A stretch of 64,000 nt of DNA from Actinomycetes bacterium (GTDB taxonomy: Bacteria > Actinomycetota > Acidimicrobiia > Acidimicrobiales > RAAP-2), in contig JAJYSU010000004.1 of the NCBI GenBank assembly GCA_021793395.1, positions 1 through 64,000 of the forward strand, written 5' to 3'. Made by a program: the position numbers and the translations under genes. This document shows, piece after piece, positions 16,817 to 25,328 of the stretch. The notes under the pieces are model-generated. The model was not told the origin of the DNA. It did not search any database and worked only from the letters and a program-made list of their open reading frames with translations. The first letter of the stretch is position 1. The number at the start of each line of letters is the position of its first letter.

Positions 16817-19306
16817 TCACTCGAGAGGCTGGTGAGCGAAGGGCGCGGGCTCACGCCCGGCGAGCAGCCACCCTCCGGCCGCGGCACCGACCGGCATCGC
16901 GACCAGGATGACCACCAGGTTGGCGACGGGGACGCTGGAGAGCGAGGAGAGCCCGTCGAGACTGTTCGTCCGGCTGAAGGCAATCACGGCGACATAACCG
17001 GCCGCGGTCCCGACGACGGCCCCGATGAGAGCCAGCGCACCCGCGGTCACGGCGGTGACATTCCGGCGCGTCGTGCTGCTGGCCCCCGTCGCGGTGAGGA
17101 TACGGACGTCGCGCACCGCCTCACTTCGAATGAGTCCAATCGACATGGCGAGGATGCCCAGCGCGAGCAGGATTCCCACCACCGTCGCCCAATCAATGAT
17201 CGAGGCCGAGGTCGGAATGCTCGATTTGGTCTCGACCGTCATACCCGCCGCCGCCGCGGTGGCTCGAGCGTCCGTGATCTGCAGCGCGCTCAGAGTCCGA
17301 GCGGACTGGACCAGCCACCCGGACACCAGTGGCGTGAGAGCCAGGCGGTGAACCGCGTACTGCGTGATCACGGTGTTCGGAGCCGACGTGCCCGACGGGA
17401 GTCCGCTCACTTCCTGTATCGCCGGGTTGGCGAGACAGTCGCTCGCGGGACACGCGAACGGATGTCCACCGGTGGGGCCCCGGCCGAAGTAGTCGCCGTA
17501 CACCAACTGCATCGAGGTGAGCGAGGAGAACCCGGGGCGCATCGACAAGACGTCGGCCGTGGGACTCAACGACGACGCCGCGATACCGAACGCCCTCAGG
17601 AGTTGCGGCGTCGCGACGTAGAGGGGGCCCGAGTAGTTGCGCCCAGGCCCCGCGTGCTGCAGGGTGGCGCTGGTGGTCTCGAGCGTGATGATCGTGTGCG
17701 ATCCGAGGGCGTGGGCGATCGACTGCGCGGCGGCGTGCATCGTCGCGAGATTAAACGTCGGCAGCGGCGCGCTCGCGTTGCCGGGACCTGGTCCGTAGGG
17801 GCCGGGCGTGTAGAGGATCAGTTGCGTGGGCGAAAGGTTGGGCCCGGCCCAGTCGAGGGCGTTCCCGAATCGTGCGGCCGACGCCACCATGACCGTCACG
17901 GCGATGAGCACACCGATACTGATCGCGCCCAGCGCCGCACCGGAGCGCGCGCGGAAGCGCTCCAGATCGCGCGTCGCCATCCGCACGGCGAGGGGGGCCC
18001 GCCGAGTCAGACGACTGAGCGCCACCAGGAAGAACGGAGCCGACAGGACCACGGCCACCGTCAGGGCGACGAAGCCGAGGACCAACTCGAGGACTCCCCC
18101 ACCCTTGCCACCGCTCGCTCCGGCGGCGCCGAGGAGGAAGAACGCCACGACCGCGACGACCACACCGGGAACCACCGTGCGACGCATCGGCGGGGGTGGG
18201 GCCGGACGACCCGACAGCGCGGCGACGATCGAGATCCGCGTCACCGCCCTCGCGGGCTTCGTGGCGGCGACGTAAGCCGCGACGACGGCGAGCGCGACGG
18301 CCGCGACGATGACGACCCACGGCAGCGCCAACACGCCCACCACGTGATGGGCGCTCGCCTCCAGACGAGGCCGGTACGCCAACCAGGCCGCCAGGCCCAC
18401 GACGACGCCCACCAACGCGCCCACGACGCCGGTCAGGACGCCGTTGGCCCGTACCACCATCGCGATGTCCCGGTCGGTGGCGCCGATAGCTCCCAGCATC
18501 CCGATCTGACGCAGGTGCCGCTGCGCCATCACCGTAAAGCCGGCCACCGCCACGAGGGCGATCAGGAGCATGGCGAGAGTCGCCAGGGCCAGGGAGATCG
18601 TCTCGGGGTTCAGTGGGTTGCTCCGGGCCACCATCGCCGGAGTCAGCACGTGGGGGCCGAGTGTGTGGGGGGCGACGCCGGGGGCGTCAAAGAGAACTGT
18701 GACGTCGTTCGGGTGTGGAACCTGACCGGGAACGACCAGCGCGAACTGTTCGAGCAGATCGAGGGGGTTCTCGACGATGCCCACGACGCGGCGAGCGATG
18801 TCCCCCTGGTGCCAGACATCACCCCGCGTGAGGTTGAGCGACGTCGCGACACCCGACGTCAGAGCCACTTCGCCGGCGCGAGTCGGAAAATGCCCCGATA
18901 CCAGCGACAGCAGTGGCTGACCGTAGGGACCACGGGGATTCTGGGCACGCAGGTCGAAGGTGGTGATCGACCCGGGGATCGTCATCGTCTCGTTCTCGAT
19001 CACCTGCACGGAGCCGTAGTGCTGACGCCACGTCACCACCGCCGCCGTCTCAGACGGGCTGACGCCCGAGAACGTGGCGAGATCTGTCGCGGTGCCGAAG
19101 CCCACGTAGGGCGAGAGTGGCGTATTGACGGCGACCCCGACGCCGACGGTCGTCACCGCGACGGCCACCGCGATGAGCGCCAGCACGAGCACCTGCTGAC
19201 GCCACTCGCGCCGCAGCAGACGCCACGCCCAGCGCACCATCGCCCGTCGCACGGGCAGCCGGGCGCCCGACGGTCGTTCGTGCACGAGCGCGGGCGTCGG
19301 CGTCAT
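16817..19306 (-). CDS. ABC transporter permease, FtsX/MacB-like
   Basis: The 829-residue permease has one N-terminal TM (RREWRQQVLVLALIAVAVAV), two FtsX-type core domains of three or four TMs each (near residues 250-370 and 710-820), a central TM block near 400-480 and large extracytoplasmic segments. Such permeases with LolD-like ATPases act in lipoprotein or lipid extraction, or in export and sensing of antimicrobial peptides. It follows the ATPase gene with a 4-nt overlap, in one unit pspC-ATPase-permease. The neighbouring Lia-like two-component pair suggests an envelope-stress role; the actual substrate cannot be seen. Confidence 0.85.
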   Translation of the reverse strand: MTPTPALVHERPSGARLPVRRAMVRWAWRLLRREWRQQVLVLALIAVAVAVTTVGVGVAVNTPLSPYVGFGTATDLATFSGVSPSETAAVVTWRQHYGSVQVIENETMTIPGSITTFDLRAQNPRGPYGQPLLSLVSGHFPTRAGEVALTSGVATSLNLTRGDVWHQGDIARRVVGIVENPLDLLEQFALVVPGQVPHPNDVTVLFDAPGVAPHTLGPHVLTPAMVARSNPLNPETISLALATLAMLLIALVAVAGFTVMAQRHLRQIGMLGAIGATDRDIAMVVRANGVLTGVVGALVGVVVGLAAWLAYRPRLEASAHHVVGVLALPWVVIVAAVALAVVAAYVAATKPARAVTRISIVAALSGRPAPPPPMRRTVVPGVVVAVVAFFLLGAAGASGGKGGGVLELVLGFVALTVAVVLSAPFFLVALSRLTRRAPLAVRMATRDLERFRARSGAALGAISIGVLIAVTVMVASAARFGNALDWAGPNLSPTQLILYTPGPYGPGPGNASAPLPTFNLATMHAAAQSIAHALGSHTIITLETTSATLQHAGPGRNYSGPLYVATPQLLRAFGIAASSLSPTADVLSMRPGFSSLTSMQLVYGDYFGRGPTGGHPFACPASDCLANPAIQEVSGLPSGTSAPNTVITQYAVHRLALTPLVSGWLVQSARTLSALQITDARATAAAAGMTVETKSSIPTSASIIDWATVVGILLALGILAMSIGLIRSEAVRDVRILTATGASSTTRRNVTAVTAGALALIGAVVGTAAGYVAVIAFSRTNSLDGLSSLSSVPVANLVVILVAMPVGAAAGGWLLAGREPAPFAHQPLE

Positions 19307-20034
19307 CGCTCGAGGGGCGGCGAACTCGGTGCGGATGAGGACGGCGAACCGGTCAGTGTCGCGGACTGGTCCACGACGCGGCCGTCGCGTACGACCACCA
19401 CTCGATCAGCCCAGGAGGCCAACGTCGCGTCGTGCGTGACGACGACGGCGGCCACCCCCCGGCGACAGGCGGCCAGGATCATTTCCATGACCACCGTGCC
19501 GTTCGCCGAGTCGAGCGCGCCCGACGGCTCGTCGGCGAGCAGCAGTTGGCGATTGCCGACCACGGCCCGCGCGATAGCGACCCGCTGACGCTCACCGCCC
19601 GAGAGTTCGTCGGGGAAGCGGTTCCCTCGATCGGCCAGCCCGAGCTCCTCCAGGGCTGTCATCCCCGCGCGGCGCGCCGTCCTCGCCGTGACGCCGTCGA
19701 GTTCGAGCGGCAGCGTGACGTTCTCGACGGCGGTGAGCCCGGCGAGCAGATTGAAATCCTGAAACACGTAGCCCACCGTGCGCCGACGCAGCCGGGCCTT
19801 GTCATTGCGCGACATCGCCGACAACGAGGCTCCGTCGATGACCACCTCGCCGCTCGTCGGCTCCTCGAGACTTCCCGCGATCGAGAGCAGTGTGGACTTG
19901 CCCGACCCGCTGGGTCCCATGACCGCCACGAGGGCCCCTCTCTCGACCGACAGGTCGACGTCGGTGAGGGCGTGAACCTCGCTCGAACCCGCGCCGTAGA
20001 TCTTGCCGATCGCCCGCATCTCGAGAAAACTCAT
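19303..20034 (-). CDS. ABC transporter ATP-binding protein, LolD/MacB family
   Basis: The 243-residue nucleotide-binding domain has all motifs: Walker A GPSGSGKST near residue 40, Q-loop in GYVFQDFN, signature LSGGERQRVAIARA near 145, Walker B LLLADEPSGALD near 165 and the switch histidine in VVVTHD. The SGALDSANG context is typical of the LolD/MacB subgroup that partners FtsX-like permeases. It overlaps both neighbours by 4 nt, so stoichiometric expression with the permease and the PspC-like protein is expected. It powers the 829-residue permease at the inner face of the membrane. Confidence 0.92.
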   Translation of the reverse strand: MSFLEMRAIGKIYGAGSSEVHALTDVDLSVERGALVAVMGPSGSGKSTLLSIAGSLEEPTSGEVVIDGASLSAMSRNDKARLRRRTVGYVFQDFNLLAGLTAVENVTLPLELDGVTARTARRAGMTALEELGLADRGNRFPDELSGGERQRVAIARAVVGNRQLLLADEPSGALDSANGTVVMEMILAACRRGVAAVVVTHDATLASWADRVVVVRDGRVVDQSATLTGSPSSSAPSSPPLER

Positions 20035-20999
20035 GGGTGTCCTCCGGGCGTCGTCACCGTCGACGACGACGCCCGGGCTCGCGTCAGGGTGAGACGACCG
20101 ATTCCCACGCGCACGTCGAGCACGAGGTGCGGTGCACGACGTCGAACAGCATTCGGGCCGACCGCGGGGAACGGCGCGAAGGCCCCCGTCACGTCCGCGC
20201 CCTGGACGTAGCGGACCACTCCGATGCCCACGTGCGTGGTGACACTCACCACGGCATTACTCGGCACCACCACCCGAAGGGTCCCCACCGCGGTGGAGCC
20301 GTAGACGACGAAGCCCGAGGCGGGGAAGGTCACGGCCGTGAGTTCGATGGTCGCGCCGCCGAACTCGGTGTCGTAGTGGTGGCGAACGCCGCTCAGCGCC
20401 GTGGGCTGCCACACGTGGACGCCGTTGCCGCCGGCGAGAGACACCCCCGTCGAGTCGAGGAAGCCGACGAGCGCACCGACGGCGAGGATGAGGACGCTCA
20501 GTCCCGCCAGAAGCGCGATCGCGACGACACGACGGAAGGTGAGTCGTCGCGCCGAGGTCCGCAAGGCAATGACGGCCAAGGCGACCAGGAAGGCGAGCCA
20601 CGCGAGCGCGAGACTCGGGACCGCGCGGCCCGGTCCGTGGGTCGCGATCAGCGCGAACAGGACCAGTGCGACGATGACGCCCACCACCAGCACTGAGGAG
20701 AGCCGGTGCGAGGTCGACGTCGGCGGACGGGACCGTCGCGCGAGTGGCGCCTCCTCGTCCTCGGCCCGCGGCACGAAGACCCACATCGCGAGATAGATCG
20801 CCACGCCCAGACCCCAGACGCACGCCAGCACCACGAAGATGACCCGCACGATGTTGGCGTCGATATCAAATCGAGTACCCAGTCCTCGCGCCACCCCCGC
20901 GACCACCTTGCCGTTCACGCTGCGTCGGAGTCCTCGCGGGGCGGGACCCGACGAGGTCGGCGAGGAGTCGCTCGGGGGGGCGGGATCAGGACCGGTCAC
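20031..20999 (-). CDS. PspC-domain membrane protein with LiaF-like C-terminal domain
   Basis: Residues 23-80 form a PspC domain (LRRSVNGKVVAGVARGLGTRF, then a TM segment ending VFVPRAEDE). Three more TM segments follow (about 100-120, 130-150, 165-190). The C-terminal 110 residues are a beta-rich domain like the C-terminus of LiaF (FGGATIELTAVTFP, VPSNAVVSVTTHVGIGVV). LiaF-type proteins hold a cognate sensor kinase inactive. The divergent kinase gene also carries a PspC domain, which fits that model. GTG 20999 was chosen because a TAGCGT box stands exactly 6 nt before it. It leads an operon with the ABC transporter. Confidence 0.8.
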   Translation of the reverse strand: MTGPDPAPPSDSSPTSSGPAPRGLRRSVNGKVVAGVARGLGTRFDIDANIVRVIFVVLACVWGLGVAIYLAMWVFVPRAEDEEAPLARRSRPPTSTSHRLSSVLVVGVIVALVLFALIATHGPGRAVPSLALAWLAFLVALAVIALRTSARRLTFRRVVAIALLAGLSVLILAVGALVGFLDSTGVSLAGGNGVHVWQPTALSGVRHHYDTEFGGATIELTAVTFPASGFVVYGSTAVGTLRVVVPSNAVVSVTTHVGIGVVRYVQGADVTGAFAPFPAVGPNAVRRRAPHLVLDVRVGIGRLTLTRARASSSTVTTPGGHP

Positions 21000-21005
21000 G
21001 GCCTC

Positions 21006-21011
21006 ACGCTA
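21006..21011 (-). promoter_or_regulatory. -10 box of the pspC-ABC operon (leaderless)
   Basis: TAGCGT on the minus strand, 6 nt before GTG 20999. The identical box and spacing occur before the DoxX-Rieske gene at 37461. No Shine-Dalgarno sequence is possible in the 6-nt gap. Confidence 0.5.
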
Positions 21012-21139
21012 CGGCGCGACCTGCGCCACCATCATCAGGGTGATCCCTGAGACGAGCCCCGCGAGTAAGGGTTTTCCCGTAGTGCGCGAATCGAGCCGAG
21101 GTGCAATGCTACAGACGGGAGATGAGGACCGGTGCCCCA

Positions 21140-22408
21140 ATGACGAGTACGCACTATCAATGCCCCCGGCCCGGGGTACCCCAACATCCACTGCGCCGCA
21201 ACGTGTCCGACGCGGTCCTCGGCGGCGTGTGCGCGGGGCTCGCCTGTCGACTGGGCGTGCGATCGCGAACCATTCGTGTGCTGGCCGCGCTCGCCAGCCT
21301 CGTGTTCGGCGTGGGCCTCGTCGCGTACGTGGTGCTCTGGATCGGACTACGCCGCGACGGTGAGGAGGCGTCGATCGCCCGCCGCATCGAGAGCCAGCGC
21401 CACGCGTCCATGCTCGTGGGGTGGAGCCTGGTCATCGTCCTCGTGCTCCTGCTCGCCCTCTCACGGCTCAACCTGTACGCACTGAGCCCGTACGCGTGGT
21501 CCCTCCTGCTGAGTGGCGTCGCTCTGGTCGCCATCTGGCGGGGAGCCTCGCCCGCCGAACGCGCGCACCTTGAGGGAGTGCTCCAGACCGTCCCGGTGCT
21601 CGGAGTCGCGTCGGTGAGGGGTTGGCGCGCCGTCGCGTGGCGCGTGGCGCCCGCCACCATCTTGATCGTGGTAGGTCTGCACATTCTCAGCCAAGTCGGC
21701 GGCGTCTGGGGCGGTGCGGTACCCGCGATCATCGGTGCCCTCGTCCTCGTCGTCGGCGTCCTGATCATGCTGGCGCCCTGGTGGCTGCAGAACGTACGCG
21801 ACCTGTCGCGCGAGCGACGAGACCGCGTCCGGGCCGAGGAGCGCGCCGCGCTGGTGGCCCACGTCCACGACTCGGTGCTGCAGACGCTCACCCTGGTCGA
21901 GCGCTCGGCCGACAACGCCGTCGAGGTACGCCGCCTCGTGCGGGCCCAGGAGCGGGCGCTGCGGGCCTGGCTCTTCGCACCGGACCTCATTGGCGTCGTC
22001 ACCTCGGATACCGGCTCGTTCGCCGACCAGCTCCGCGCGCTCCAGGACGACGTCGAGCGTGACTACGGCGTCCGCGTCGAACTCGTCGTCGTGGGTGACT
22101 GCCCGGGCGACCAGCGAATCGGCGATCTCGTCGCGGCCGCTCGCGAGGCCGTCGTCAACGCGGCCAAGTGGTCGACCGCCGATGAGATCTCCCTCTACGG
22201 TGAGGTCGAGGCTCACGTCATCTCGGTCTACGTTCGCGACACCGGCGTCGGATTCGACACCGACACGGTCGCGTCGGATCGTCAGGGCATCGCTCACTCG
22301 ATCCACGAGCGCCTGAGTCAGATCGGCGGCTCGAGTCGGGTGCGATCGACGCCGGGTGAGGGGACCGAGGTCGCTTTGACCCTCTCCCGCGAGGTGGTGG
22401 CGACGTGA
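21140..22408 (+). CDS. PspC-domain sensor histidine kinase (HisKA_3/NarL-type)
   Basis: A PspC domain at residues 12-65 (HPLRRNVSDAVLGGVCAGLACRLG) is followed by about four further TM segments, then a cytoplasmic kinase. The phosphoacceptor histidine is in VAHVHDSVLQTLTLVER, and the ATPase has the N-box AAREAVVNAAKWS and the G-box DTGVGFDTD. This layout matches actinobacterial LiaS-like kinases that sense envelope damage. Start choice is uncertain: ATG 21140 has GAGG 11 nt upstream and fits the paralogous PspC N-terminus; ATG 21122 and 21101 are alternatives. It overlaps the response regulator gene (GTGA) and is divergent from the PspC/LiaF-like gene. Confidence 0.85.
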   Translation: MTSTHYQCPRPGVPQHPLRRNVSDAVLGGVCAGLACRLGVRSRTIRVLAALASLVFGVGLVAYVVLWIGLRRDGEEASIARRIESQRHASMLVGWSLVIVLVLLLALSRLNLYALSPYAWSLLLSGVALVAIWRGASPAERAHLEGVLQTVPVLGVASVRGWRAVAWRVAPATILIVVGLHILSQVGGVWGGAVPAIIGALVLVVGVLIMLAPWWLQNVRDLSRERRDRVRAEERAALVAHVHDSVLQTLTLVERSADNAVEVRRLVRAQERALRAWLFAPDLIGVVTSDTGSFADQLRALQDDVERDYGVRVELVVVGDCPGDQRIGDLVAAAREAVVNAAKWSTADEISLYGEVEAHVISVYVRDTGVGFDTDTVASDRQGIAHSIHERLSQIGGSSRVRSTPGEGTEVALTLSREVVAT

Positions 22409-23058
22409 GTCGTCCCCGCGTCTTCCTCGTCGACGATCACGAACTCATCCGCTCCGGCATCAAGGCGGAGATCGCCGACGACGTTGACATCGTCGGCGAG
22501 GCCGACGAGGTGATCGCGGCCGTGGAGATGATCGGCGAGCGCCGACCCGAGGTCGTGCTACTGGATGTTCACATCCCGGGTGGCGGCGGAGTGCGTGTCC
22601 TGCGCGACGTACGGACCACCTGCGACGACGTGCGGTTCTTGGCCCTGTCAGTCTCGGACGCCGCCGAGGACGTGATCGCCGTCGTGCGCGCCGGCGCCAG
22701 CGGCTACGTCACCAAGAACATCTCGGGGTCCGATCTCATCGACGCCATTTGGCGGATACGTGCCGGCGACGCCGTCTTTTCCCCACGACTGGCCGGCTTC
22801 GTGCTCGAGGCGTTCGCGGGCGGCCCCGGCTCCGCCGCTCACGAAGTCACGAGCGACCCGGACCTGGACCAGTTGACCGCTCGCGAACGTCAGGTGCTAC
22901 GCCTCATCGCCCGCGGGTACGCGTACAAGCACGTCGCCGCGGAGCTCGGTATCTCACCGCGGACGGTGGAGAGCCACGTCTCCTCGGTGCTGCGCAAGCT
23001 CCAACTCTCGAATCGCTACGAACTGTCCCACTGGGCGAGCGCGCGTCGCCTCTCGTAG
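22405..23058 (+). CDS. LuxR/NarL-family response regulator
   Basis: The receiver domain (residues 1-120) has the acidic pair in FLVDDHEL, phosphoacceptor Asp in VVLLDVHIPGG near residue 54 and the conserved Lys in GYVTKNIS. A LuxR helix-turn-helix occupies residues 150-210 (LTARERQVLRLIARG, ELGISPRTVESHVSSVLRKL). GTG 22405 overlaps the kinase stop, so the two form a cognate pair. The likely targets are the divergent pspC-ABC operon and itself, by analogy with LiaSR; no direct-repeat binding site was identified with confidence in the 140-bp spacer. Confidence 0.92.
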   Translation: MSRPRVFLVDDHELIRSGIKAEIADDVDIVGEADEVIAAVEMIGERRPEVVLLDVHIPGGGGVRVLRDVRTTCDDVRFLALSVSDAAEDVIAVVRAGASGYVTKNISGSDLIDAIWRIRAGDAVFSPRLAGFVLEAFAGGPGSAAHEVTSDPDLDQLTARERQVLRLIARGYAYKHVAAELGISPRTVESHVSSVLRKLQLSNRYELSHWASARRLS

Positions 23059-23540
23059 CCGCCGCGGCGACGGGGGTCCCCGGGGTCTTCTCGCGGATCC
23101 ATGGAAGCCGCGATTCCCACGGCGCTGCAGCGCGGGACCATCGGCGAGCCGGTCACCGCCGCGAGTCCGGCTAATCCGCACCTTTACTGTCACTGGCAGA
23201 GTTAACGGCTTTTCGCGAAACCACTCACGCCTGTAAGCGCCGACAGTACGCGCGATCATCCCATGTGACTCCCTCAACGGGCTACCACTCACGTCTCTAT
23301 ACCGAGAGATATCTGGGATAAATACTCGGCGACACGACTGCCCATCAGAGCGAAATTCCACTATCCTTAGAAAGGATTAGATAGTAGAGGACAATTTCTC
23401 GACACACGAACTGGCTGGGGTATCCATCTCGGCGTAGTGACCGTCACGGGTGGGCTGTCTCTCGTGGCGAGCCCCGTATCGTGCTGTGGGGCGGGTCCTA
23501 CTCCTCTCGGCTGGCCTGCGTGCAATCTATGTAGAAATCT
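23059..23540. other. Intergenic stretch without a supported gene
   Basis: About 480 bp between the response regulator and the toxin-antitoxin pair. It becomes AT-richer than its surroundings from about 23260 and has small inverted repeats (for example ATCCTT-AGA-AAGGAT near 23365). The minus-strand frame across it has no motif I know. An 8-bp match ACTGGCAG plus a nearby AACGG at about 23190 also occurs at the 3' end of the tRNA-Glu gene, too weak to call an attachment site. Confidence 0.4.
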
Positions 23541-23552
23541 GTATAGTTATAC
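23541..23552 (+). promoter_or_regulatory. Promoter and operator-like repeat of the toxin-antitoxin operon
   Basis: TATAGT at 23542-23547 is 7 nt before the antitoxin ATG, giving a leaderless message. It lies within GTATA-GT-TATAC, an inverted repeat well placed for autorepression by the antitoxin. Confidence 0.5.
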
Positions 23553-23554
23553 CC

Positions 23555-23878
23555 ATGTCCGCTCCTGTGAGTTATGCCCTCTCGATCACTGACGCGTCAG
23601 CCAAGGGCGTGTCGTCCCTCGTTCACGACGCCGAGATCGGCGGCGTCGTGGTGCTCGAACGCAGGCATGAGCCCGTTGCAGCAGTTATCGGGATGCACCG
23701 CTTCGAGATACTCAGGGAGGCCGAGCGTGATCTCCGCGACCTTGGCATCGTGTTGACTCGCGCGGCGACCGACGACGGGGTGCGGCACACGCTCTCTGAC
23801 GTGTTCGAGCGCTTCGGGTTCGATCGCGCGGCTCTTGAGGCCGAACTGGCCGAGGATCTAGCCACCGGCCTCGAGTGA
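23555..23878 (+). CDS. Type II antitoxin, Phd/YefM-like
   Basis: The 107-residue protein starts with SYALSITDASAKGVSSLVHDAEIGGVVVLERRHEPVAAVIG in pieces typical of Phd/YefM antitoxins: an N-terminal beta-hairpin DNA-binding fold with a 'hinder and reuse' ERRHEPVAAVI strand, then a C-terminal helix that would thread through the toxin. ATG 23555 was preferred over the longer open frame because a TATAGT box sits 7 nt before it and homology begins there. The stop overlaps the toxin start by GTGA. It neutralises the RelE/ParE-like toxin and represses their shared promoter. Confidence 0.78.
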   Translation: MSAPVSYALSITDASAKGVSSLVHDAEIGGVVVLERRHEPVAAVIGMHRFEILREAERDLRDLGIVLTRAATDDGVRHTLSDVFERFGFDRAALEAELAEDLATGLE

Positions 23879-24498
23879 GCACCCGAAGACCGAGGGGTGA
23901 CGAGGCTCCGCTGCCGCGTCGCACGACGCGGCAGTCCGGTCGGCATCCCGACGCGGTGCGCGTCGAGGTGCGTCTCACGGATCCGGCGATCAAGGATCTC
24001 GAATCCCTGAAGAAGTCCAACCGGAGCGCGTTGCGGTGGGCCTTGAAGAAGCTCCTTCTCCTCGAACGTGATCCGCAAGCTGGTCGACCCTTGCACAAGG
24101 AACTGCGGGGGTGGCGCAAACTCACTGTGGGCGACCGAGACTGGAGAATTGTCTGGCGAGTCACCTTCGACGACGCGGGATCCGTGATCGTTGACGTCGC
24201 CGAGGTGTGGGCAATCGGCGCACGCAGTGACGACGAAGTGTACGAGGAAATGTCCGCACGCGTGGCGGCACTTCCGGAAAATCCGCGGACAGAGGCCCTT
24301 CGGGAGATTACGGCCAGGTTTGAACTACTCATCCAGGGGAGTGAGGAGGCACCACCCGCTAGGGAAGTTCCCGCGTGGCTTGTCAACGACCTGACGACGG
24401 GGGCGGGCTTGTCACGCGATACGGTCGACGCGATGACCTGGGACGAGGCCATGGCAGCGCTGGTGGAGTGGCGATCACAACCAAAGAGCAGTGACTAG
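23875..24498 (+). CDS. RelE/ParE-family toxin with long C-terminal extension
   Basis: Residues 28-110 fit the RelE/ParE fold: VEVRLTDPAIKDLESLKKSNRSALRWALKKLLLLE, then GRPLHKELRGWRKLTVGDRDWRIVWRV and a closing VDVAEVWAIGAR strand. Such proteins cleave ribosome-bound mRNA or block gyrase; the Arg/Lys-rich surface suits a nuclease but no residue is decisive. The C-terminal 95 residues (EMSARVAALPENPRTEAL to the end) are not part of the usual 85-100 aa toxin and look helical. GTG 23875 overlaps the antitoxin stop. It may be a stability or defence locus in an otherwise sparse region. Confidence 0.75.
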   Translation: MSTRRPRGDEAPLPRRTTRQSGRHPDAVRVEVRLTDPAIKDLESLKKSNRSALRWALKKLLLLERDPQAGRPLHKELRGWRKLTVGDRDWRIVWRVTFDDAGSVIVDVAEVWAIGARSDDEVYEEMSARVAALPENPRTEALREITARFELLIQGSEEAPPAREVPAWLVNDLTTGAGLSRDTVDAMTWDEAMAALVEWRSQPKSSD

Positions 24499-25120
24499 GC
24501 CAGACCACCGACCTAACGCGCTCGGCGAGCCCCGCGCGGAGCGACGCCCGTGACGCAACTCCTGACCAGGGATCCTCCGTCGACAGGGATGCCCAACGAA
24601 CTGGACTCACGCCAGTAGGGGGTCTCCCTCTTACCGAAGTGACGCAGACTGTCGCTGGGCTGCCACAGTTCCGCGATCAGGGCTGCTCCGGTGAAGTGGA
24701 CACCCCCGATCGCCTGAAGCAACCCGGTCTCCGACCGAGCCACCGGCCCCTCGTGTGGTTGAGGGGTCCTCACGTCACGCGACGCGATGACGGCGAACGG
24801 CGAAGCGAACGCCCGACGTGCGCACAGGCGGTGCGGCGTGTCCCGCCTTAAGCACGCCCACTCGGTGCTCAGTTCGCTACAAGCCCGTGGGTCATGGGGA
24901 CGATGGACCAGCGCTCAACGAACTGGTGCACGGTGAAGGGCTTTGGTGGATCGTGGTGCTACGCGTCATGCGACCGACTATCCGGGCGTCATGACGCGGC
25001 GCACTCGCCACCATTGAGAACGTGCCGACGGGGGGCCATGAGGTACGAACGACGTCACGGGAGTTATCCCATAGTCGTACTCTCGACAGTGGAATACACC
25101 AATTAACCAGGTAGTATGAC
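24499..25120. other. Gene-poor stretch between toxin gene and tRNA-Glu
   Basis: About 620 bp. Frames on both strands (for example minus strand 24773-24513, containing GGVHFTGAALIAELWQ) lack ribosome sites and recognisable domains. Base composition is less biased than in the adjacent genes. Decayed mobile DNA beside the tRNA genes is possible, but I find no repeat, integrase or terminal structure that proves it. Confidence 0.4.
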
Positions 25121-25196
25121 TGGCAGTCCCAACGGGATTCGAACCCGTGCCTCCACCTTGAGAGGGTGATGTCCTAGGCCACTAGACGATGGGACC
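25121..25196 (-). tRNA. tRNA-Glu (anticodon CTC)
   Basis: The minus strand folds into a cloverleaf: acceptor GGTCCCA paired with TGGGACT, D-arm CGTCTAGTGG, anticodon stem TCACC/GGTGG with loop CTCTCAA (anticodon CTC), and T-arm with GTTCGAATC. Discriminator G is followed by an encoded CCA (25123-25121). It lies 29 bp from tRNA-Gln and about 0.8 kb from gltX, whose enzyme charges it. Confidence 0.95.
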
Positions 25197-25225
25197 ATGA
25201 AGCACGCGCCATGACGCGCACGTCG

Positions 25226-25297
25226 CTCGGGGGCAAGGACTCGAACCCTGAATAACTGGACCAGAACCAGTTGTGTTGCCAATTACACCACCCCCGA
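25226..25297 (-). tRNA. tRNA-Gln (anticodon CTG)
   Basis: A complete cloverleaf is read on the minus strand: acceptor TCGGGGG/CCCCCGA, D-arm TGTAATTGGCAACA typical of tRNA-Gln, anticodon stem ACTGG/CCAGT with loop TTCTGGT (anticodon CTG), and T-arm GGTTCGAGTCC. CCA is not encoded. In most actinobacteria this tRNA is first mischarged with Glu by GltX and then amidated by GatCAB, so proximity to gltX is apt. Confidence 0.95.
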
Positions 25298-25328
25298 AGG
25301 GCTCGGTCATCTTACCCGAGCGCGCCCG

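Noticed and set aside
16832-19588. A 918-codon open frame on the plus strand
   Set aside because: It is the antisense shadow of the ABC permease and ATPase genes, rich in Arg, His and Asp, with no domain; long antisense frames are expected at this GC content.
22954-23361. 135-codon minus-strand frame after the LuxR gene
   Set aside because: It runs antisense into the response regulator and the intergenic part has no recognised domain or start signal.
24513-24773. 86-codon minus-strand frame next to the tRNA genes
   Set aside because: Some residues look protein-like, but there is no ribosome site and I cannot place it in any family, including transposases.
23185-25140. Possible attachment sites from a shared ACTGGCAG and AACGG at the tRNA-Glu 3' end and near 23190
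   Set aside because: Only 13 of 17 bases match and no integrase gene or further mobile-element trait is present.
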